Source of the DNA: Acidimicrobiia bacterium
GTDB taxonomy: Bacteria > Actinomycetota > Acidimicrobiia > Acidimicrobiales > Bin134
Direction: 5' to 3'
Assembly (NCBI GenBank): GCA_022822905.1
Contig: JAJDYE010000027.1
Location: 78,168 to 142,167, forward strand
Length of the DNA stretch: 64,000 bases
The position numbers and the translations under genes were made by a program. This document shows positions 40,558 through 49,988 of the stretch, in pieces. The notes under the pieces are model-generated. The model did no database searches. It had not been told where the DNA came from and saw only the letters and a list, made by a program, of their open reading frames with translations. The stretch's first letter is position 1; the number at the start of each line of letters is the position of its first letter.

Positions 40558-41739
40558 TCAGTCGAGCGTCAGGATCGCCCCGGTCCGGCTGGCGGAGATA
40601 ACCGCGGTTCGGGCATCGGCCACCTGATTGACAGCGGTGCCTCGTAGCTGACGCACCGCCTCCAGCACGAGGTTGAGCCCGTGGATGTAGCCCTCGCCGA
40701 TCAACCCGCCGTTGGTGTTGGTGGGCAGCGAGCCGTCGAGGGCCAGGCTGCCGTCGGCGATGAAGTCCTTCGCCTCGCCGAACCCGCAGAACCCCAGTCC
40801 TTCGAGTTGCATAAGCAAAATGGGGGAGAAGGCGTCGTAGATCAGAGCGACGTCAATGTCGTCTCGAGAGAACCCCGCATCTTCGAAAAGACGGCGGCCC
40901 AGCGCCACTGTGCCGTCCATGACGGACAGGTCGGGCCGGTAGTGGTCGCTGGCGATCTCCTGCTCGAAGAGGCCGGCCGTCGATGCGGTTCCGATGCGAA
41001 CAGGGGTGTGCGGCAGGTCGGCGGCTCGCTGTGACCCGGTGATCACCAAAGCAACTGAGCCGTCGGTCTCCTGGCAGCAGTCCAGCAAGTGGATGCAAGG
41101 CTCGACGATCCACCGTGACTCCTGGTGCTCATCCAGGGTGATCGGATTCTGGTACCCCCAAGCCGCGGGGTTGGTGGCGGCATACTCGCGCAGCTGGACC
41201 ACCGCACGCCCGAAGTCGGCGCTCTCCACCCCGAATTCGTGCATATAGCGCACTGAGTTGAGTGCCATCCAAGATGCCGGAGTCAACACCCCAAAGGGCA
41301 TGCACCACTGCATGGCCGTGGTTCCCGAATGACCCGAAGTGGGAGAGGGTGCTGTTTTGGCCGATCCAAAACGAGAGGCTCCAGATCGGGCTCGTATCGC
41401 CCGGTAGGCCACGACCACTTCCGCGGCGCCGCTGGCCACCGCAGCCGCTGCGTGCTGCAAGACGCCCACCGATCCGCCGCCCCCGTAAGGGATTCTGGCC
41501 GAGAAATTGACCTCCTCGAACCCCACCGAGCGGACAAGCTCGGTTTCTTCCACGGGGTCAACGGTGTAGCTGACGATCCCGTCGACATCGGCCGCGGCAA
41601 GGCCGGCATCGTCAAGGGCGGCGGTAATCGATTCGCAGGCCAGTTGGAGCTCAGTGCGGCCGGCCCGGCGGGAGAACTCCGTGCAGCCGGCCCCGATGAT
41701 AGAAGCCGCCCCGCGGGCCAGAGTGCGGCGGCCCGTCAC
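40558..41739 (-). CDS. thiolase-like protein (SCP2-type lipid-transfer/acyl-CoA thiolase)
   Basis: 393 residues with a thiolase fold. The usual nucleophilic Cys position is replaced in a Gly-rich loop (RIPYGGGGSVGVLQHAAAAV). Downstream the His motif survives (NTNGGLIGEGYIHGLNLVLEAVRQLRG) but the second Cys-Gly motif is not evident. Such thiolase-like proteins pair with DUF35 partners as aldolases or hydratases on steroid side chains in mycobacteria and relatives. It overlaps the DUF35 gene by four bases, matching that architecture. Confidence 0.88.
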   Translation of the reverse strand: MTGRRTLARGAASIIGAGCTEFSRRAGRTELQLACESITAALDDAGLAAADVDGIVSYTVDPVEETELVRSVGFEEVNFSARIPYGGGGSVGVLQHAAAAVASGAAEVVVAYRAIRARSGASRFGSAKTAPSPTSGHSGTTAMQWCMPFGVLTPASWMALNSVRYMHEFGVESADFGRAVVQLREYAATNPAAWGYQNPITLDEHQESRWIVEPCIHLLDCCQETDGSVALVITGSQRAADLPHTPVRIGTASTAGLFEQEIASDHYRPDLSVMDGTVALGRRLFEDAGFSRDDIDVALIYDAFSPILLMQLEGLGFCGFGEAKDFIADGSLALDGSLPTNTNGGLIGEGYIHGLNLVLEAVRQLRGTAVNQVADARTAVISASRTGAILTLD

Positions 41740-42152
41740 AAGTCCTCGCTAGGACGGAATACGGGGATCAGGGGACCGTCGGCGGTGGGGACGAAGTGCG
41801 CGTGGACCGGCATGCCGATGCGCACGTCATCCTTCGAGACATCGGTGAGGCACGACAGCAAGCGAACTCCCTCTTCGAGATCCACCAGGGCCGCGATAAC
41901 CGGGTACTCGAATGCCGGATGCTGGGGGTGGTGGAGTATGGCATAGCTGTACAGGGTTCCCTGCCCGCTGAGCTCGGCTATTTCCACCTCCAATGATGAA
42001 CAGGCCGGGCACATGGGACGCGGCGGGTGACGCAGTCTGCCGCAACCCGCACAACGCTGGGCCACGAGGCGGCCCTCGGCGGCCGCGTCCCAGAACATGG
42101 CGCTGTCATCGGTGACCGTGGGCGACGGCCGGGTTGGGGCATCGGCGGCCAT
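41736..42152 (-). CDS. DUF35 / OB-fold zinc-ribbon acyl-CoA-associated protein
   Basis: 138 residues from ATG 42152 (GGGAGAG upstream; an in-frame start 18 codons earlier has no site). The rubredoxin-like zinc ribbon has two Cys pairs: CAGCGRLRHPPRPMCPAC. The OB fold follows (GTLYSYAILHHPQHPAFEYPVIAALVDLEEGVRLLSCL). The protein works in complex with the overlapping thiolase-like gene product, supplying the CoA-binding region. Confidence 0.93.
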   Translation of the reverse strand: MAADAPTRPSPTVTDDSAMFWDAAAEGRLVAQRCAGCGRLRHPPRPMCPACSSLEVEIAELSGQGTLYSYAILHHPQHPAFEYPVIAALVDLEEGVRLLSCLTDVSKDDVRIGMPVHAHFVPTADGPLIPVFRPSEDL

Positions 42153-42274
42153 TTGCTCTCCCTTCTGGAGGCGGCTTGTGCATGGTAGGTCGCCGTTAGC
42201 AGCCAAGGGCGGTTGTCGAAGCTAACCTGCGGATTGATGACACTCCGCCACGGTCGCGAGGCTTGGGGCCGGTG

Positions 42275-43528
42275 ATGACGGCCAACGAGAACGAGCGGGT
42301 GTTGTTGGTGTCCGGCGATTCCCATGCCGGGCCGAGCCTGGAAGCGCTGCGGACATATTGTCCGTCGGCCTACTTGGCGGCCTTTGATGAGTTCACAGCG
42401 AGCACCGAGGTCGAGGAGATGCGCGCCGTGGTGCGGGAGAGCGGGTCGTTGTACATGAACACCTCGGGACACAATGACCCGGAGGCCCGCCTGGCCGACA
42501 TGGACCGCGACGGCATTGCCGCCGAGGTGATCTTCCACAACAGCTTCAACGGCGAGCCGATTCCCTTCGTCGACGAGGGCTGGCCCGAACTCGACAATCC
42601 CGAGCTGGCCGGGGTGGGATTTCAGATCTACAACCGCTGGCTCGCCGATTTCTGCTCGGCGGCACCCGACCGGCTGATCGGGTTGGCCCATATCCCGATG
42701 TGGGACATTGACGCCGCCATTCGAGAGGTTGGGTGGGCGGCCGACCACGGATTGCGGGCGGTCAACTTTCCCAGCGCCCGACCGCAATGGATCCAGTACA
42801 ACGAGTCGGACTGGGACCCGTTCTGGGCCGTGGTGCAAGAAGCCGGGGTGGTGCTGGGGACCCATGCCGGGGCGGCCACCGATCCTGCTGTTCGGGATGT
42901 AGGTGGCACGCCGCTGCTCTTGATAGAGGCCGGTGGGGCGTACAACCGCCGGGCAGCGGCCCGCATGATCCTGGGGGGAGTGTTCGAGCGGTTCCCCGGC
43001 CTCAAGCTGGCCATGACCGAACAGCCCGGGGTGTGGATCCCCGCTGCCCTAGTCGAGCTCGATTCGGCGGCCCTGGCGCCGCTGCCGTTGTCCAACGCAG
43101 AGCTGTCCAGACCTCCCAGCGAATACTTCAAGCAAAACGTGTTTGTCGGGGCCAGCTTCATCGCCCCGTTCGAGGTAGAGGCCGCAGTAGAGGACTGGTG
43201 GTGGACGAATATCTTCTGGGGCCGCGACTACCCGCACCCCGAGGGCACCTGGCGCTATTCCGATGATCCAGAAGAGACCCCCATGACCCACCTATCGCTG
43301 CGCCACGCCATGGCCGGCGCCCCCCACGACAAGGTTCGGGCCATCGTCGGGGAAAACGCGGCCCGGGTCTATGGGCTCGACATGGCCGCGCTGCGGTCGA
43401 TCGCCGGTGAGATCGGTCCGAGCATCGAGGAAATCACCACTCCGCTGAAGGCAATTCCGGCCTTGGAGGGGCCTGAGCGCAAGGGCTATGGCTACTTCGC
43501 ATTTCGAACTGTCGGCCCTTATGCGTGA
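42275..43528 (+). CDS. amidohydrolase family 2 protein (paralog 2)
   Basis: 417 residues (ATG 42275; GTG 42272 and TTG 42263 are alternatives). It shares the first metal segment VSGDSHAGPS, the central GTHAGAATD and the distal WGRDYPHPEGTW with the other three. The W-D-x-D-A-A-I-R-E-V pattern (MWDIDAAIREVGWAADHGLRAVNFP) is typical of ACMSD-like members found in actinobacterial catabolic islands. Divergent from the thiolase-like/DUF35 pair. Confidence 0.88.
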   Translation: MTANENERVLLVSGDSHAGPSLEALRTYCPSAYLAAFDEFTASTEVEEMRAVVRESGSLYMNTSGHNDPEARLADMDRDGIAAEVIFHNSFNGEPIPFVDEGWPELDNPELAGVGFQIYNRWLADFCSAAPDRLIGLAHIPMWDIDAAIREVGWAADHGLRAVNFPSARPQWIQYNESDWDPFWAVVQEAGVVLGTHAGAATDPAVRDVGGTPLLLIEAGGAYNRRAAARMILGGVFERFPGLKLAMTEQPGVWIPAALVELDSAALAPLPLSNAELSRPPSEYFKQNVFVGASFIAPFEVEAAVEDWWWTNIFWGRDYPHPEGTWRYSDDPEETPMTHLSLRHAMAGAPHDKVRAIVGENAARVYGLDMAALRSIAGEIGPSIEEITTPLKAIPALEGPERKGYGYFAFRTVGPYA

Positions 43529-43577
43529 GTCTCGGCTCAAGGATTAGATTGCAAGCCCTCCCGAAGGAGTACAAGAG

Positions 43578-44372
43578 ATGACTGCTCGCAGCGACAACAG
43601 GGTTGCCATTGTTACTGGGGCACGGCCTTGGGGAGTTGGGGGATCGACGGCTCGGGCCCTCGCCCAACGGGGCTATGACATCGCGCTGATTGACGTCCGC
43701 CAGGACTGGGGGGAGCAGAGCGCTGAGGCCATCATGGGAGAGACCGGCCAGCGGGCGATTTGGGTGCGGACCGACGTGTCGAATCGCGATGATGTCGTGG
43801 CCATGGCTGATGCCGTGCTGGGGGAGTTCGGTCGCATTGATGCGCTGGTCAACAACGCGGCGATCGGTGGGGCCAGCAGCACCGAGGGCTTTGAGGTGGA
43901 GGAATTCAACCGGGTGATCGGCGTCAACTTGCTCGGTCCGATGCTGTGTACCCAGGCAGTAATTCCGGCGATGAAGGAGGCCAACTATGGCCGGGTGGTC
44001 AGCGTGGCCTCGACGGCACCCTTCAACCCGCCTCCAGCAGATATGAGCCCCGTGTCTCTGTACAACGCCGCCAAAGGAGGTTTGATTGCCTGGACCAAGT
44101 CAGCCGCCGCGGAATTGGCCCCCTACGGCATCGTGGCGAACGTTGTCGCTCTCGGCGGCATCTCGACTGGCGGCATGGGCAGCGAGAATCCTCCGACTCC
44201 TGAACAGGACGAGCATATGTTGAATGTCGTGCACCGCGGCTTGCTGCCATGGGGCCGGGTCCTGCGAGTCGATGAAGCAGCCGATGTGATCGCCTATGCG
44301 GCCTCCGCACCGAGCCACGCCATGCTCGGGGCCACCATCCACGCCAGCGGCGGACGGGTCATGCCGCTCTGA
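43578..44372 (+). CDS. short-chain dehydrogenase/reductase
   Basis: 264 residues. The nucleotide loop reads VTGARPWGVGGSTARAL, where a Pro-Trp insertion lengthens the usual TGxxxGxG. NNAAIGG, a catalytic Ser in VSVASTAPF and YNAAKGG (Tyr-x-x-x-Lys) follow. Oxidoreductase for a secondary alcohol or ketone. AAGGAG lies 12 bases before the ATG. Same direction as the cupin gene 46 bases later. Confidence 0.93.
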   Translation: MTARSDNRVAIVTGARPWGVGGSTARALAQRGYDIALIDVRQDWGEQSAEAIMGETGQRAIWVRTDVSNRDDVVAMADAVLGEFGRIDALVNNAAIGGASSTEGFEVEEFNRVIGVNLLGPMLCTQAVIPAMKEANYGRVVSVASTAPFNPPPADMSPVSLYNAAKGGLIAWTKSAAAELAPYGIVANVVALGGISTGGMGSENPPTPEQDEHMLNVVHRGLLPWGRVLRVDEAADVIAYAASAPSHAMLGATIHASGGRVMPL

Positions 44373-44418
44373 GTTCGGTTGAAGAAGAGTCCCGCAGAAC
44401 CTGAGAAAGAGGAATGCA

Positions 44419-44931
44419 ATGGAAGACGGAGAGCAGGTCCGCCGGGTGGTTACAGGGCACGATGGGGATGGCCGATCGGTGGTCGTCTTCAACGACGTTC
44501 ACGACTACAAACGGCGGATTCAGATTTGGACCACAGAGGGTTCCCCGGCGGACAACTCTGGCACGGTCACCGATACTGCCCAGCGCGAGACTCGCCTGGA
44601 AGCCCCTCCGCAGGGATCGATGTTCTGGCTGGTTGAACTCCCTCCGAGCCTGGAGATCGACCCTGAAGCAGCAGCTGCCACGGCTGAGAGGCTCGCCGCA
44701 GAGGGCGCGGTCACCCATAGCGATAGCCGACCCGGGATGCACACCACTAGAACGATCGACTACATGGTGGTTCTCGACGGTGAAGTCACCCTGCTGTTGG
44801 ACGAGGGCGAGGTGACCCTGCACAAGTACGACACGGTGGTCCAGCGCGGGACGGCTCACCATTGGGAGAACCGAGGCACCGAGCCGGCCCGCCTGGCCTT
44901 CGTCCTCCTCGATGCCCAGCCGCTGCCGTAA
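44419..44931 (+). CDS. cupin-domain protein
   Basis: 170 residues. One cupin barrel occupies residues about 95-165: HTTRTIDYMVVLDGEVTLLLDEGEVTLHKYDTVVQRGTAHHWENRGTEPARLAFVLLD. The first motif lacks the usual His-x-His before the Gly-Glu, so metal binding may be weakened. The N-terminal half (FNDVHDYKRRIQIWTTEG) resembles cupin proteins near hydroxylases. Role unknown, possibly a regulator or dioxygenase-like enzyme. GAGAAAGAGG precedes the ATG. Confidence 0.8.
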   Translation: MEDGEQVRRVVTGHDGDGRSVVVFNDVHDYKRRIQIWTTEGSPADNSGTVTDTAQRETRLEAPPQGSMFWLVELPPSLEIDPEAAAATAERLAAEGAVTHSDSRPGMHTTRTIDYMVVLDGEVTLLLDEGEVTLHKYDTVVQRGTAHHWENRGTEPARLAFVLLDAQPLP

Positions 44932-44945
44932 GGAGCTTGGCCTCG

Positions 44946-47324
44946 CTAACTGACTTCGGCCGTGGTGGCGATGATGGATCGCCGGTCGTAGGGGGCGGTT
45001 TCGCCGGCGAGGTCGACCGGGATCACGCGCATGGCAGAGTCGTATGGTGAGCCCCCAACTCGGAAGGTGAACGTTCCGGGCTCGGTAACGAGAGCCATGT
45101 CGAGGCCGTGGAAGGCCAGTCGGCTGGGGTGGATGGTGAAGGTGACGGTGCGGGACTCTCCGGCGGGGATGGAGATCCGGGTGAATCCGATCAGCTCGCG
45201 GATCGGCCGAGCTACCGATGCGACCTCGTCGGTGGCATAGAGCTGCACGACCTCATCACCGTCGCTTGATCCGGTGTTGGAAATGGGCACTGCAATCGTG
45301 GTGGCTTCAGTTGTCGACCCGGGTGTCACTGAGGGCTCGCCATATTCAAACGTGGTGTACGACAGGCCGTGCCCGAACCAATAGAACGCGTCGGATTCAC
45401 AATCGACATAGCTGCCGTAGAACTCCGACCGGTCGCCCCGTCGCCGCATGTCATAGTGCAGCGGAACCTGACCGACGTGTTTGGGCAGAGAGACCGGGAG
45501 ACGTCCCGCAGGGTTGACGGCACCAACCAGCACATCGGCAATGGCCGCGCCACCTTCCTCGCCAGGAAGGATCGACCAGAGCAGGGCATTGGCGGCCGCA
45601 GCCTCATCGGCGAGGGTATGGACCCGTCCACTGATCACGACGACGACGGTTGGGGTGCCGGTGGCCGCGACCTCGGCTACGAGTTGCGACTGCACTCCGG
45701 GAAGGCCCAGGTGGGTGGCGTCGCGGGCCTCACCGACGGTGGCGTCGGCAACCAGCCCCGAGCGGGCGCCAACGCACACAATGGCGACGTCGGCTGAGGC
45801 CGCGGCGGCAACGGCATCCCCGATTCCCGATACGTCGTCGCCGGTATCAGCGCACCCTGCTACGTAAACGACCTCGGCGCCGGATAGAGCGGCCCGCAAG
45901 CCTTGGAGCGGCGTCACATGGGGGGTGAAGTGCGGTCCCGGGGAGAACGTGCCACCGGCCTCGGGCAGCTGGTCGAGCCCTTGCTCCATGCCGAGAGCCT
46001 CCATGGCCTCCAGCATTTCTGCACTGCGGTTCTGGTAGATGATCTCCAGATGGGCGGGATAGTGGTAGTCGCCCTGGAGAAGCCGAGGATCGTCGGCGTG
46101 GGGGCCGATGACCGCCACTTGTGAGATCGAGGGGTCGAGAGGCAGCACTCCATCGTTTTCCACCAGGATCACCCCTTCAGCGGCAGCCCGCCGGGCCAAC
46201 GCCCTCTGGTCGGGGGTGTCGAAGACGTTGGGTGCAGATTCGGCGTCCACATAGGGGTTCTCAAACAGCCCGAGCCGGAACTTTTGGGCCAGCACCCGTG
46301 CACACGACTCGTCGATGATTGACTCGTCGATTCGGCCTTCTTGGACTGCGGTTGGAAGGTGCTTGTAGCAGTCGAGGGCGGGGAGCTCGATATCGAGGCC
46401 CGCGCTGAGAGCTTGGATGGCCGACTCAGTGGGATCTGCCGCGGTCATGTGGTTGAAGTGCAGTTGCATGACCGCGAAGTAGTCGGCCACCACCGTGCCG
46501 TCGAAGCCCAGTTCGCCGCGCAATAGGTCAGTGAGCAGCGCCCGGCTGGCCGCTACTGGCACGCCATCGATCGAGGAGTAGCTGTTCATTATCGATGCCA
46601 GGCCAGCCTCGCGGATGGCGGCCGCGAACGGCTCGGCGTACACCTCGCGTAGCTCTCGATCGCCGAGGTGGACAGGCGCTTGATTCCGACCCCCGAGGGA
46701 GTATCCGTAGCCGAGGAAGTGCTTGCCGGTACACACAACGCCGTTGGCCAAATTGTCGGTCTGGAGCCCTCGCACATAGGCCACTCCCATTCGGGCGCAC
46801 AGCTCGGGAGATTCTCCGTAGGTCTCCTCCACTCGGCCCCATCGGGGATCCCGGGCCACGTCCAGTACGGGGGAGAGGTTGTGGCGGGCGCCAACGGCGG
46901 TCATCTGGATGCGGATCACCTCGGCCACCTCGGCCATGAGATTGACATTCCAGGTGGCGGCTAGGCCCAGCCCTTGGGGGAACGTGGTGGCGCCGCGGTG
47001 GAGGAAGCCGCCGACGCCCTCCTCGTGGATCACCGTGGGGATCCCCAGTCGGGTGCGTTCCACCAGCACTCTCTGGATGTCGTTGCCGAGCTGGGCCGAT
47101 TCGTTGGCCAAAAGGCCGGTGCTTGCGCCGATACGGGTGACTTGGCCGATGCCGTCGGCCAGCATCTCGGCTGCATGGTCGGCGTCGAAGGTCTCGTTTT
47201 GAACTAGCGCAGTGAGCCAAATCGCTCCGAGCTGGGCCATCTTCTCCTCCAGTGTCATGCGCCCAAGGAGGTCGGCTACTCGCTCGTCGATGGCTGCGCT
47301 CGGATCGCGGTACGTCTCAGTCAT
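44946..47324 (-). CDS. glycoside hydrolase family 3 beta-glycosidase
   Basis: 792 residues from ATG 47324 (AAGGAGAG upstream). Domain 1 has VCTGKHFLGYG and the nucleophile Asp281 in GTVVADYFAVMQL. The C-terminal alpha/beta domain follows (about 390-620, VAVIGPHADDPRLLQGDY). A fibronectin III-like domain ends the protein (ISIPAGESRTVTFTIHPSRLAF). No signal peptide is seen, so it acts on imported oligosaccharides. The layout fits beta-glucosidase or beta-xylosidase rather than the short NagZ-type beta-hexosaminidase. Confidence 0.94.
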   Translation of the reverse strand: MTETYRDPSAAIDERVADLLGRMTLEEKMAQLGAIWLTALVQNETFDADHAAEMLADGIGQVTRIGASTGLLANESAQLGNDIQRVLVERTRLGIPTVIHEEGVGGFLHRGATTFPQGLGLAATWNVNLMAEVAEVIRIQMTAVGARHNLSPVLDVARDPRWGRVEETYGESPELCARMGVAYVRGLQTDNLANGVVCTGKHFLGYGYSLGGRNQAPVHLGDRELREVYAEPFAAAIREAGLASIMNSYSSIDGVPVAASRALLTDLLRGELGFDGTVVADYFAVMQLHFNHMTAADPTESAIQALSAGLDIELPALDCYKHLPTAVQEGRIDESIIDESCARVLAQKFRLGLFENPYVDAESAPNVFDTPDQRALARRAAAEGVILVENDGVLPLDPSISQVAVIGPHADDPRLLQGDYHYPAHLEIIYQNRSAEMLEAMEALGMEQGLDQLPEAGGTFSPGPHFTPHVTPLQGLRAALSGAEVVYVAGCADTGDDVSGIGDAVAAAASADVAIVCVGARSGLVADATVGEARDATHLGLPGVQSQLVAEVAATGTPTVVVVISGRVHTLADEAAAANALLWSILPGEEGGAAIADVLVGAVNPAGRLPVSLPKHVGQVPLHYDMRRRGDRSEFYGSYVDCESDAFYWFGHGLSYTTFEYGEPSVTPGSTTEATTIAVPISNTGSSDGDEVVQLYATDEVASVARPIRELIGFTRISIPAGESRTVTFTIHPSRLAFHGLDMALVTEPGTFTFRVGGSPYDSAMRVIPVDLAGETAPYDRRSIIATTAEVS

Positions 47325-47407
47325 GGAGTCTCTCCTTGGTGGCTGTCTCTGCTTATCACTCCTGCAAGCGGGGCATGATGCCCTGGTGCAAGCGGTGAAG
47401 GCCGTAC

Positions 47408-48124
47408 TCACACCACCTGGCGGAGGATGAGGGCGATGCCGCCGGCGAGGGCGACGAGGAGCACAGCGGGGCGGAACCAGGCTCGATCGAGCAATGGACG
47501 TACAAAGCGGGCCAAGAACAGCCCCAGAATGATGCCGGGGATGAGCCAGCCGATGAGTTCGATCTCGTACAGGCCGAACTCGCCGGTGGCGAGGAGCCCG
47601 ATCAAGGCGGCAACCGCCACCATCAGGAATACGGTGCCAACTGTGCCTCGCAGTGTCGCCGGCTTCATGTCGCTGAAGGTGAGCACGAATGCGGGGCCCG
47701 GCAAGGCAGCGGTCATGCTTGAGAATCCAACTCCCATTCCGGTGGCAACCTCCACCCTTGGCGTCCGGGCAATCCGAAATCCGCAGAGAAGAGATAGGGC
47801 GCCGGCGGCGGCAAGGCTTCCGACCAGGAGCGCGATGACCTCGTCACTAACCATGGAGAGCACTACCAACCCAGCAGCCAAGCCGAATGGCAGTCCGTAT
47901 GCACATCGTCGGACGGCCCTGCGGTCGGTGTGGCTGCGTTCGACAATGACATTGCGAATGCCGACAATTTGGCCGACGACGATGAGCGGCCCAGGGGCAA
48001 AGCTCGGGTCGATGGCCACCAGAGCTGGCCCAGCCACGAGGGCCAACCCTATGCCCAGACAGCCCTGGGAAATGGCCCCCGCGGCCGAGAAGCAGATGAT
48101 TATGAATATCTCGAGCGGGGTCAG
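47408..48124 (-). CDS. TauE/SafE-family membrane transporter, non-canonical start
   Basis: About 238 residues if translation begins at CTG 48124. The first ordinary start (TTG 48046) would cut off LTPLEIFIIICFSAAG and the ISQGCLGIGLALVAGPAL block, which are typical of the N-terminus of this family. An in-frame TAG lies 7 codons upstream of the CTG. Multiple membrane segments continue to the end (IGWLIPGIILGLFLARF, AVLLVALAGGIALIL). The family exports or imports sulfite and organosulfonates. Either a CTG start or a sequence error is possible. Confidence 0.78.
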   Translation of the reverse strand: MTPLEIFIIICFSAAGAISQGCLGIGLALVAGPALVAIDPSFAPGPLIVVGQIVGIRNVIVERSHTDRRAVRRCAYGLPFGLAAGLVVLSMVSDEVIALLVGSLAAAGALSLLCGFRIARTPRVEVATGMGVGFSSMTAALPGPAFVLTFSDMKPATLRGTVGTVFLMVAVAALIGLLATGEFGLYEIELIGWLIPGIILGLFLARFVRPLLDRAWFRPAVLLVALAGGIALILRQVV

Positions 48125-48152
48125 GGCAGCATTCCCGAACTAGTGGAGTTGC

Positions 48153-48572
48153 TCATACCTTCTTGGGGTCGGGGATGCCGGGGCGGGTGCCTTCTTTGTG
48201 CTCGACGAACTCGATGAGATAGCCGTCGAAGTCCTTCACGTAGGCCATGATCACCGGCCATCGATCGAGATGGGTGGGCTCCATTACCGACTCACAGCCG
48301 GCGGCCATGGCCCGCTGGTAAAGCCGATGGCAGTCCGACGTGTTGATGTAGATCTTCCACATGGCGGTGCCCATATCGATAGGGCCCTCATTGTCGAGGT
48401 GCTGCGCCAGCTGGAGGCGTGATCCGCCGTGGGGCGACTGGATCACTGCCTCCAGCGCACCGGGAATCTCGAGGCGGTGCTGGAGTTCGAGCTCGCACAC
48501 ATCCACCCAAAACTCCAGAGCCCGGTCCATGTCTTCCACGTTGATGCAGTACTGGGCAAGGATCTGAGTCAT
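48153..48572 (-). CDS. VOC-family (glyoxalase/bleomycin-resistance/dioxygenase) protein
   Basis: 139 residues. Two beta-alpha-beta-beta-beta modules: QILAQYCINVEDMDRALEFWVDVCELELQHR and KIYINTSDCHRLYQRAMAAGCESVMEP...AYVKDFDGYLIEFVEHKEG. The C-terminal Glu of LIEFVEH is the usual metal ligand. Could be a lyase, isomerase or ring-cleaving dioxygenase. AAGGAG lies upstream. It is divergent from the third amidohydrolase with about 108 bases between. Confidence 0.87.
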   Translation of the reverse strand: MTQILAQYCINVEDMDRALEFWVDVCELELQHRLEIPGALEAVIQSPHGGSRLQLAQHLDNEGPIDMGTAMWKIYINTSDCHRLYQRAMAAGCESVMEPTHLDRWPVIMAYVKDFDGYLIEFVEHKEGTRPGIPDPKKV

Positions 48573-48679
48573 ACGTCCTCCTTGAGAGCGCCATTGGCGA
48601 GCTGTTGCCGGTGTGACAGTACAGTGTGATCAGCGATCTAGCTGTTGTACTCGCCCAATATTCGAGAGGGAGCTGACCA

Positions 48680-49969
48680 ATGCCCAGCCCTGTCGCCGGT
48701 GTTGACCAAAGCAACGCCCCATACATAATCGTCTCGTCCGATACTCACGCCGGGTTGTTCGTCGAGGACTACCGCGAGTATTTGGAGTCATCGCTGCATC
48801 CTGAGTTCGACGAATGGTTGGTCACCCGCCACCAGCATCGGGCCATGGTCGAAGAGATCAACGGCGAATACGTCGAACAGTGGGAGAGCGAGAACGAGAT
48901 CGGGTTGAAGGGGGCCTACGACCCGGAAATCCGCGACAAGACTCTCGATGCCGATGGCGTGGCCGGCGAGATCATCTTCGCCGACGGCGACGCCGTCACC
49001 GGAATGGAGGCTCCGCCGTTCGGGGCTGGTCTGTCAGCCGGGCAGATCACCGACTCCCGCCAGGCCTGGGCCGGTGCCCGGGCCCACAACCGCTGGCTCG
49101 AGGAGTTCTGCGCCACCAACCCGCCTCGCCGCGGCGGGGTGGCTTTGGTGCCGATCACTCACGGTGTCGAAGAGTCGGTGAAGGAGATTGAGGCGCTGGC
49201 CGGCAAGCCCGGCGTGAAGGGCATCATGATCCCGACCATGTGGCATGAGCATCCGTCATACGGCCACGAGAGCTACGACCCGATATGGGCGGCCTGCGCC
49301 GAGGCTGGACTGGTTGTACACACTCACTCGGGCGAGGCCGACAGGCCGTCGTACAACGAGAACATGGCCCAGTACATGCTCGAGGTGGCGTTCTGGACCC
49401 ATCGGCCCCTGTGGCAGCTCCTCTTCTCCGGGGCCTTTGATCGCCATCCAGGCCTTCGCTATGTGCCGGTGGAGTGCGGTTCATGGTGGCTGGGCGACCT
49501 GCTGTTCAAGGCCGACGCCATGTTCGGCGGGCGCAATTGGAAGGTGAAGAAGATGAGCTCGCAGACGAAGGGCCTCATTCAGCGTCTGCCGTCGGAGTAC
49601 ATCGGCACCAACGTGTTCATCGGCGCCTCCACCATGAGCAAAGTCGAGTTGCGGCGCCGCTACATGAATGGTGTCGACGCTCTGATGTGGGGCACCGACT
49701 ATCCCCACCCCGAAGGAAGCTGGCCCAACACGGTTGAGCGCCTGGAGACCGACTTCCAGCAGATTCCCGTGGAGGAAACCCGCCTTCTGCTCGGGCTCAA
49801 TGCCGTGCGGTGCTACGACCTCGACATCGACGGGCTGTCAAACATCGCCAGCCAGATCGGGCCGACCCCCGAGCAGCTCAACCAGGACCTCGACTTGCGG
49901 ACCGAGCCGAACGCCATTCGCGAGGCCCGGTTCTGGTTCGACGACTACAACATCGAGTGGCCTGAGTAA
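48680..49969 (+). CDS. amidohydrolase family 2 protein (paralog 3)
   Basis: 429 residues. IIVSSDTHAGLFVEDYREY carries the Asp-Thr-His first metal segment, VVHTHSGEADRPSYNE the central His and LMWGTDYPHPEGSWPNTVE the distal Asp. The C-terminal extension (IASQIGPTPEQLNQDL) resembles that of paralog 2. GAGAGGGAG precedes the ATG. An enoyl-CoA hydratase gene begins 19 bases after the stop, so the two are probably co-transcribed. Confidence 0.9.
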   Translation: MPSPVAGVDQSNAPYIIVSSDTHAGLFVEDYREYLESSLHPEFDEWLVTRHQHRAMVEEINGEYVEQWESENEIGLKGAYDPEIRDKTLDADGVAGEIIFADGDAVTGMEAPPFGAGLSAGQITDSRQAWAGARAHNRWLEEFCATNPPRRGGVALVPITHGVEESVKEIEALAGKPGVKGIMIPTMWHEHPSYGHESYDPIWAACAEAGLVVHTHSGEADRPSYNENMAQYMLEVAFWTHRPLWQLLFSGAFDRHPGLRYVPVECGSWWLGDLLFKADAMFGGRNWKVKKMSSQTKGLIQRLPSEYIGTNVFIGASTMSKVELRRRYMNGVDALMWGTDYPHPEGSWPNTVERLETDFQQIPVEETRLLLGLNAVRCYDLDIDGLSNIASQIGPTPEQLNQDLDLRTEPNAIREARFWFDDYNIEWPE

Positions 49970-49988
49970 CCCGCCAGATTGGACTCTC

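Noticed and set aside
49734..49988. 85-codon N-terminal extension of the enoyl-CoA hydratase
   Set aside because: It overlaps the amidohydrolase in another frame; crotonase similarity begins at ATG 49989.
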